NCBI GenBank assembly: GCA_030765065.1
Contig: CM060978.1
Coordinates: forward strand, 219,437,498 to 219,501,497
Source: Deroplatys truncata
Taxonomy: Eukaryota > Arthropoda > Insecta > Mantodea > Mantidae
Direction: 5' to 3'
Length of the DNA: 64,000 bases
The notes under the pieces are model-generated. The model did no database searches. It was not told the DNA's origin and was given only the letters and a program-made list of their open reading frames with translations. Within the stretch, counting starts at the first letter, position 1, and each line of letters starts with the position of its first letter. The translations under genes were made by a program, and so were the position numbers. Positions 57,179 to 64,000 of this stretch are shown here, piece by piece.

Positions 57179-57745
57179 AAGCACCACTACACCAGCGGTT
57201 CTCAGAAACGTCGTTACGATACACGGAAACGGCTGGAACTTCGTATGAATTAACTGGGGCAACTTTTGGAACGCCTATTCAATGAGCGAAGTCACTATAA
57301 TAGTATCGTTAGATGATAACAATAATAATAATAACAACATTTACAATAGCAAGTGAAAACATTGGCAGTAAAACAGTACGTGTTCTCATGTTTCTTGCTT
57401 ATAGTCATACAAGAACAGCGTAAGCACAATGAAAAATGACAATTATTATTATTAAAAATAAAACGCATGGGCAGATAAGGATAGGACAAATAAAGCGTTT
57501 TAATTTTGTTTGCCTAAATGTAAGTTTATTCTCTCGAAAACAAAGCCTGTGTAACTGAAGTGGAAAATATTCTAAGAGCCTTTCGATCTATTTTTGTTTC
57601 TATCTTCACGGACAGTACACCCTAGTGCAGGGGTCTCTTCTAATCTATCATCACGGACTGTACTTCTATTGCAAGCCTGGGAAGTGCCTCTCAATGAGCG
57701 CGATTATCTTTGCCGAAAAGCAAGAGGAGTAGGTCAAAGCTCGGC
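57179..57745. other. Stretch without a supported gene
   Basis: Contains an (AAT)-like short run at 57321-57335 and nothing recognised. Confidence 0.35.
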
Positions 57746-57746
57746 T

Positions 57747-57860
57747 GGCCCTGTAGCTCAGTCGGTAGAATACCTGCGTGCTGTGGACGAGGGGTCCCGG
57801 GTTCAATTCTTGAGGAAGGTTTGCAATTTTTCCCTAGCTAAGATTATTCCCTATCCTCCA
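57747..57860 (+). repeat. tRNA-derived SINE head, family S-d
   Basis: 'GGCCCTGTAGCTCAGTCGGT' (A box at 57753-57764) and 'GGTTCAATTC' (B box) are spaced as in a tRNA, followed by 'ttgcaatttttccctag'. The 3' part does not pair with the 5' end, and the T stem is broken. It is a SINE head or tRNA pseudogene, not a working tRNA. Confidence 0.65.
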
Positions 57861-58044
57861 CAGAGTCTGGAAGTATGAATGAGAGTTGAACATGTGATGA
57901 TCTAACGATTAAAGCCCAAAGCTTACTAGAAACCCAAAGACCGGCGAATACGAGTTGACACCATTGCCTCTAGGCAATAATATGTTCCAAAACATGTAGT
58001 TAAAAGTGGAGTATAAATGGAACTTAAAAAAAAACGAAGCTCGC

Positions 58045-58125
58045 TCACGCCAGTGAGCCAGTTCACCACTGACCTGTGTTTACTTGGAATTGCCCCGTTG
58101 AGTTCTGCAATTCTTTAAGCGCACT
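58045..58125 (-). repeat. ~75-bp repeat, inverted copy of 55676-55752
   Basis: Reverse complement matches 55676-55752. It directly precedes the hAT fragment. Confidence 0.75.
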
Positions 58126-58159
58126 AAAGAATTCTTACAACTTGAAATACGGCCTGGTA

Positions 58160-58625
58160 TAAATCATTTGAAACATCAGGTTTGCAATACAATACAAAGG
58201 AAAGCATATATTCAAGTAGTGTGTGTGCTTTCATGTATACCAAAGATTTGCGACCATTCAATACTGTTGCTGAAGATGGCTTCAAAGAATTCGGGTAAGA
58301 ACTAATTAATGTCGGTACTAACTTTGGCAAAGTAGATAATGTTGATGTGTTTCCAGCATTAGTAGAAATTAGTAGAAATGTCAAAGGAAAGACAGATGAA
58401 ATACGAAACGAAGTAGTGGCATAGATTATTTCTGCCATGCAAGACAAATCTTGTTCGGCTACTGTAGATATTTGGACTGACCATCTGTTGCTGAAGATAT
58501 AACGCATAGATAGAGACTGGAAAGTGTTCAGATGTGCTTTTCACTATAAAATGTCCATATGCAAAGAAAACAAATGAAAATATAATTCAGGAGGTTTACG
58601 AAAGAATGTCTCTTCAAGGCAGTTA
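58160..58625 (+). pseudogene. hAT transposase N-terminal remnant
   Basis: One frame reads 'YTKDLRPFNTVAEDGFKEFG', a stop at 58278 (a TAA where CAA is expected), 'ELINVGTNFGKVDNVDVFP', a second stop at 58423, then 'SCSATVDIWTDHL' and, after a third stop, 'DWKVFRCAFHYKM'. DLRPFxxVxxxGF followed by a lysine-rich segment and TVDxWTD is the start of the catalytic region in hAT transposases; the D of DIWTD is the first catalytic aspartate. The zinc-finger N-terminus and the rest of the RNase-H fold are missing. The mariner at 58675 begins just beyond its end. Confidence 0.8.
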
Positions 58626-58674
58626 CTGGACCTGAATTCCAATCACCAGTGATAAGTAATAAACGAGGGGATAT

Positions 58675-59917
58675 AAAGGGTGATAGCTGCCGTTGTTATT
58701 GAGTTATAGCAGTCATATACAGTTGTTATTGACAAATAGCCATGGAGCGTTATAGCGTTCAGCAACGCGTACAAATTATGAAAATTTATTATCAAAAAGT
58801 ATCATCTGTTCGCCAAACCTTCCGTGTATTGCGTGAAGTTTACGGTGTGCACAATCGTCTCTGCGAGAGAACGATTCGGCGTTTGATGATAAATTTGAAA
58901 GAAGTGGTTCTGTCAGCGATCAAAGAACGCCTGTACGTAATCGACGTAAGCGCTCCAACGAAAACATGGGCGCCGTTCGTGAGAGTGTACGCGAGAACGG
59001 AAACAAATCAATTGCTCGCCGAGCGCAAGAATTGGGCCTTTCGCCGAACACAACTTGGCGAATTCTGCATCTGGACTTGAAGTTTCACGCTTACAAAATG
59101 GTGTTAACTCAAGAACTAAAGCCCGACGACCATAGGTTGCGCCGTGTATTCGCTGACTGGGCTATGGAACAATTGGAAGCTGACCCGGATTTTTGTCGAA
59201 AAATCATCTTCAACGAAAAAGCCCACTTTTGAATGGATGGTTGTGTTAACAAACAAAATTGGCGCTATTGGAGCAATCACAATCCAATGCACATTCAAGA
59301 ACGACCACTTAATCCCCTAAAGGGTAATGTGTGGTGTGGATTTTGGTATGGCGGGGTCATTGGTCCATATTATTTTCCAAGATGAAGAAGCTCTGTCAAT
59401 GGAGAAATATACCGGGCTCTCATAAGGGACTATATTTGGCCTCAATTGGATGATATGGATCTCAGAAACATCTGGCTCCAGCAAGATGGTGCCAAATGTC
59501 ATACTGCTCTGGAAACAATCGATCTTTTAAGGAGAAGTTCAGAAGTTTCATCATTTCCCGTGGTGGTGATGTTAACTGGCCCCCGAGGTCATGTAATTTA
59601 ACGCCGTTGGATTACTTCTTGTGGGGTTATGTTAAATCTCGAGTTTATGTCAACAAGCCAGAAACAGTAAATGAAGTTATGAATAACATCACGCGTGTTA
59701 TTCGTGAAGTTGGGCCTAATTTACGTTCTTCTGTCATTGAAAATTGGGTCAACAGTATACGCGCAACCCAACGAAGTCGCGGCGGTCACTTAACTGATGT
59801 TCTCTTCCACACGTAATGACATTATGTTCCAAAATAAAAAAGGAAATAAACCTCCATCATGTATAGAACGCTGTTTATTTAAGTTCAAAGATAGGACGCT
59901 CTTGTCGAAAGACCCTG
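58675..59917 (+). mobile_element. Degenerate mariner element, ~1.24 kb
   Basis: The right end carries GACGCTCTTGTCGAAAGACC followed by CTG and TA, and the left end AAAGGGTGATAGCTGCCG preceded by TA. AGGGT at the left and ACCCT at the right are the clearest terminal match; the rest of the terminal repeats has diverged. The length is normal for a mariner and the element is not internally deleted. Confidence 0.8.
58742..59816 (+). pseudogene. Mariner-like transposase pseudogene
   Basis: Starts MERYSVQQRVQIMKIYYQ (N-terminal helix-turn-helix). A one-base frameshift near 58885 is followed by 'SIARRAQELGLSPNTTWRIL' (second helix-turn-helix) and 'DHRLRRVFADWAMEQLEADP'. The first catalytic aspartate, normally in an FSDEAHF-like motif, appears as FNEKAHF, so the residue is lost. 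The next codon is TGA at 59230 where tryptophan is expected. Reading continues to 59380, where an indel shifts the frame for about 30 nt. 'IWLQQDGAKCHTA' keeps the second catalytic aspartate. A one-base loss near 59530 separates it from 'GGDVNWPPRSCNLTPLDYFL', which holds the third, and the end is DVLFHT with TAA. The long region is otherwise complete. It cannot make an active enzyme. Confidence 0.9.
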
Positions 59918-62339
59918 TATAAAAATATCATCATCAGCAATGGATATTTAAGATGGAAACACGCACAGTAAGTTTATGAATTATGATGCAGACGCCAAAG
60001 TCATATCTTACTCCAGATGTACTAAGACTTAACAGATCTTAAAACAATACTTCCTCCTGAAGGTCAATGTTTCCTTAGGAAACACATCTTCGCAATGGAA
60101 ATCATCAAGGAAAATTAATTTTGCCAGTCTTACAATAAAATACATATAATATAATTCTAAATTTCACTTTTAGCTTATAGAAGATATAATCTCCTCGAGA
60201 TAGTACTTCCTGAAGAAGATATTCCTCAAAAATATGTAATAAACAATCCACTGCCCTTTAAACAGGAGTTTTTTTGTTTAGGTAGAAATGAATAAAGATG
60301 GGAGAGTAACACAATACGCCTTTAGAGTTCAGATTTAGGGATTGTATAAGCCCAACCACATCTTTACGATAATGTAATCTAATATCTATCTTGTTTTGTA
60401 AACCTCAGATTAAAATGACAATGTGGTCGCGTCATCAGAGCTTTCTATTAACCCATACTTCTCAATTCAACCACCTTTCGGTTGCTGGTTACATTAAAGT
60501 ACGAGTTTTAGTTGCTTACCCAACAACTCGACAGTAACGATCAATGGGAAAATCGCAATACGTATGTTCAAAAATTCTCTCTAAGGGATCGCAAACGAAG
60601 GTAGTCTATGGATGAACCATTTCCAATATATTCTCATCCTTCTATTAAAACAAAGTTCATACATGGGTCGAAAAAATGCATCCACTATTTTATTTCCTTT
60701 CCAAATACTACGCTATTTATGACGCTTTAGAGTTGGATTCTATTCGTTACTATTTCTATTCTTTATTTGAAAGATTATATACCACTCTTATAAAATTAAC
60801 ATTTTCAACATATTTTCTGAAAATAAAGCATTTTTAGAGTACAAATTTTAACTACTGGTTATGATGATAATGATGATGATAGTAATAGTAATGATTGTAA
60901 TCGTAATTATATATACATAAGCTCTGATCAGCGGATGTCGAGTCGAACATCAGCTATCAGCAACTGAGTTGTGATAGCGTATAGTCATCGCTTCGATTCC
61001 CTCAGTTGCATTTAAGCGGATTACAGCGGACCGTTATTTATTCATGGTTAACTTCTTATGGCAACATCGGGACTATACGTCCGTAATTAATTAATGTGCT
61101 ACATGAGCGTGGCGAACAGATGGATTCTCTCGCTATTTAATTTTAGTATCGAGGCTAGTGATGACAAATTCTTAATTAAAACTGGAAATTTCGTTGCATT
61201 TTAAAATGTTTTCTACCCACAGTTTTTAAATTTAAGGATGTTGGTGTGTAATTTAGTTCTTTATATTTGCTTTTATTCTTCCTTGTAATACATACATTGT
61301 TATAAATTTACAGCTTCTGTCAAACTCTGTTTATGTAAACTAATAATACTGCGTTTAATATAATATCAAAAGCTTAAGGATTTAATGTTTATAAACTCAC
61401 ACAGCTTTTTCTACAATTACCATTTCACACATATCACTATGAATTGTTCTACAACTATTAAAACGATTCTCCTAACCACTTTACGTGAAACAATAAATCG
61501 ATTCAGATAATAATAAAACCATTTGAAAACACGATTTTTTTCGTCACCATTTTATTTACCGCAAAACAAATTTTGTGCAAATAGGTTGAGAAATATAGTG
61601 TTCAAATTGTGTAGAACAGTAACAGGCTCGTATTTTATGCAGATATTAAAAGCAAAGATTGAAAGTTTGAAGCAGAACAAAAACCATATTACTTTAAAGT
61701 TGAAACGATCACGGAATTATAGGCTACGTCATAAATATTGGTATTAGATGAAAGTTAATAAAAATATACCGCAACAAGTGAATTGCTATTGAAAGAAAAA
61801 AATCACAAGAAAGGGGACACCAGATTCCTTAATCAAATGCTTAAAGGTGTAGAACCAACTCGAAATATCGTCTACAGAAGCGATTTGTTATATGAATACC
61901 ACTGGAAGAACAATATCAGTTAAGAATTAAATATAAAGTTCCGAAATCGAGAACACAAACATCATTTAAACTATATAGGAGTGCTACATGGTGTACTAAC
62001 TGGGCTGGGTGGCCTGCTTTAAACTCGCGTTAAGAGCGTGAAGAGGGGAATAAATCATGCAAGAATATTCCTACGTGAATAATTTTGATTTCGTTCTACT
62101 GCGTTTATCTCTTGAAACATGATATATTTAGGTTTCTGTTCAGAACAAATAAATCCTGTTTCTAAGGACCAATCTTGAGTTTACGGCACTGCCATCTGCA
62201 GAATTTCTTGCGTTATAAATGCATTTATGCCTGCAAAAAATAAAACTAAGGACTTACTTTGCCTGGGGACTGTGATTTGCTTCACTATATTTTTCGTTCC
62301 TAAAGCAAATAGTATACCACTCAGTATTCAGCATCAAAA
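59918..62339. other. Long AT-rich stretch, little recognised
   Basis: A possible tRNA-like scrap with 'CTTCGATTCCC' lies at 60955-61030. The 74-codon frame at 61523-61747 is lysine/arginine-rich and not recognised. Otherwise no supported feature. Confidence 0.35.
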
Positions 62340-62625
62340 TGAGTTTTTATATATGGACGCTCTTTAAATACTGTGGTTCTTAGCGTCAAATTCTATATTG
62401 GGCGTAAAAGATCATGAATGTTGCTCAGAGGTCTCTTTATCAGGCTTGAGGTTCTTTTAGGAGCCGTAAATCTACACACGGAACCACCGGCTTTACTTGG
62501 CTTATAAAGGAAGCTTTGTTAAGAAGTTTTATACCCGAAAAAATCCATAGCCTTCCGCCGGGCTTGAACTCGCGATTTCGAAAACTGGAGGCTAGCATAG
62601 TACCCCAAGACCACAGGGGACGACA
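62340..62625 (-). repeat. SINE family S-a copy
   Basis: Full-length match to 4385-4672. The tRNA-like head (62555-62622) has a weakened B box (GGCTTGAACTC). The end hairpin lacks one pair (GCGTCA in place of GCGTCC). Confidence 0.8.
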
Positions 62626-63279
62626 GTATACCAGAACCAACATCATGACACAATGGGGTATTGGCAAGGAACCAAACTCCATAGTGTTAGAGGATCTTCT
62701 ACGACTGGCTGTTTTAAAAATCTAATTGGAAAGTGCCTATCGTCGGTCTGAGAATCGGAGATGGAAGTGACTTGCTCTTAGCCGATTATTAAAAAAGATT
62801 TCAGACACAGTATAAACATTTCCGGCTTTGTTACAAATTGTCATCACATTATTTCCGTAAGAAATCATTCCAAGTGATATTAACGACCCGATGATATATA
62901 AACATATTATTATGTTATAAAATATAAACGCTTTTCAGTGAGATCTGAAATCGTAATTTAAGCTATTAGGAATCCTGATTTTCAACTTTCTAAATCAAAT
63001 TAATATTTGGTACTGAACTTCACTTCGGATGATAATTTTTATAGGTTGCTATCGTTTAAGTTTATATTTCCAAGTTTTGAGGCAGTATTTTTAACACTTA
63101 AATGATTCAGTCTAATTATATAACATACAATATAATAACAGCCCGCATTAAAGAAATATGTGTATAATATAATATGTAAAATGTATGTAACAGTCATTGT
63201 ATTATGTTTATATTATTGTGTACATGTATAATAATGTTATGTGAATATATTATGTAATTTAATAATCTAGGAGCTGTGA

Positions 63280-63990
63280 GAATAGAGGCCGAAGGTTGCT
63301 AATAATGAGGTAACAATGAGGTAACCTTGAGGCAATAATGAATTGGAAAGTTTAATAATACTACAAGTAATTCTTGGAACAACAATGTAATATTTTTAAA
63401 CCAGTTTATAAATAGCCAATCAAAAACTAGAAAAGCTGAAAGTTAAATAAAAGTATTATATTGGAGTAAAATTAGCCAATCAGAGACTTGAAATAGAGAA
63501 AGTTACAAATTTAAGTGGTAAACGCCAGTCGCTAGAAGGCAACGTGCCTTAGCAGTTCGTTTGCTCGGCACGTATTCAGTGTTAGACATATAAAATTCAT
63601 TACGGCGAGAATATTATAAAGTTTACGTGTTTAAAAGTAATTAATAAATAATCTCACAGCTCTCTATATAAGTGAAGCGCTATTTAATCGTGTGAAGGAT
63701 TAATAAAAGGAGTGAAGTAAAGATTATAATTTGTATAATCCTACATTCTTTAGCCGCAGCACATGTTTCTACAAATTACTACTGACGCAGCCGAGGCATA
63801 CAAATATAATATTTAAATAAGCATTCAAATTACAAAGTTGATTTTTAAACGTGGGGGCCAAGGCTACCGGAAAGTTTGTATCGTACGTGGTTGCAACTCT
63901 TCAAGTTTTGGCTCCCCAACAATGGAACTAGAATACAATAAAGCTGCTTCAGTTTTTACTTTTCTCTAAATAGGTGTTATTGTTTACACA
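63280..63990 (+). promoter_or_regulatory. Possible LTR or promoter region at the window edge
   Basis: Contains a 15-bp-spaced 'gaggtaac' repeat (63308-63330), a 60-bp tandem pair each starting AGCCAATCA (63414 and 63474), a TATA-like 'CTCTATATAAG' (63663) and 'caataaagc' near 63940. A ten-base inverted match, GAGCTGTGAG (63272) and CTCACAGCTC (63653), encloses most of it. The arrangement would fit an LTR or a host promoter. No second copy is in the window, so I cannot decide. Confidence 0.3.
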
Positions 63991-64000
63991 GATTAACTGT

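Noticed and set aside
57750-57822. Working tRNA gene
   Set aside because: A and B boxes are present, but the acceptor and T stems do not pair; SINE head or pseudogene is preferred.

Overview
No intact host gene can be supported in this window. The sequence is AT-rich, packed with interspersed repeats and poor in long ORFs. It looks like intergenic DNA of an arthropod, most likely an insect: mariner and hAT transposase remnants, tRNA-derived SINEs, a reverse-transcriptase tail of the kind common in insect genomes, and a Helentron-like short repeat family. I cannot name the species.

The dominant feature is an 18.1-kb, almost perfect palindrome at 31131-49233. Each arm is about 9.04 kb and the arms meet across a spacer of about 27 nt at 40169-40195. 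The outer ends are 5'-AG...CT-3'. They are flanked by a direct CACCAC repeat (31125-31130 and 49234-49239), while the DNA further out differs on the two sides. It therefore looks like one inserted unit rather than a read-through artefact. From tip to centre each arm holds: a 149-bp tip that is itself an inverted repeat; a ~1.1-kb tandem repeat (about 2.3 copies) with CCAAT clusters, CCAAT-N9-(C/A)CACG sites, GCCAT motifs and splice-donor-like sites; degenerate short repeats; several pieces of the family H repeat; ~450 bp of unique DNA; about 20 copies of a 76-bp minisatellite; and a GC-rich inner segment. The size, possible 6-bp target duplication and AG ends fit Maverick/Polinton elements, but no Polinton gene is present.

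Outside the palindrome the commonest repeat, here called family H, is about 0.85-0.95 kb. It has a short hairpin at its head (near TCTGATGTG), a CA/TG microsatellite and a terminal hairpin at its tail (near CTACTTACTATACGTAGTAG), and it sits in T-runs. Young copies lie at about 1.5-2.5, 9.2-11.8, 16.5-17.3, 26.7-27.5, 28.3-29.2, 49.9-50.7, 51.5-52.6, 53.1-54.0 and 56.0-57.2 kb and inside the palindrome. Older copies lie at about 0.4, 5.4, 8.7, 12.5, 14.8, 19.4, 20.1, 21.8, 22.2, 24.8 and 54.9 kb. The rest is decayed transposon sequence: two mariners (23.5-24.4 and 58.7-59.9 kb), hAT pieces (54.2 and 58.2 kb), two non-LTR tails (3.9 and 17.6 kb), a broken 138-codon ORF of a probable multicopy arthropod family (6.5 kb), an ~800-bp repeat pair (3.0 and 7.8 kb), SINEs and microsatellites. 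A two-copy relative of the 76-bp minisatellite at 5.0-5.2 kb links the palindrome to other genomic copies.
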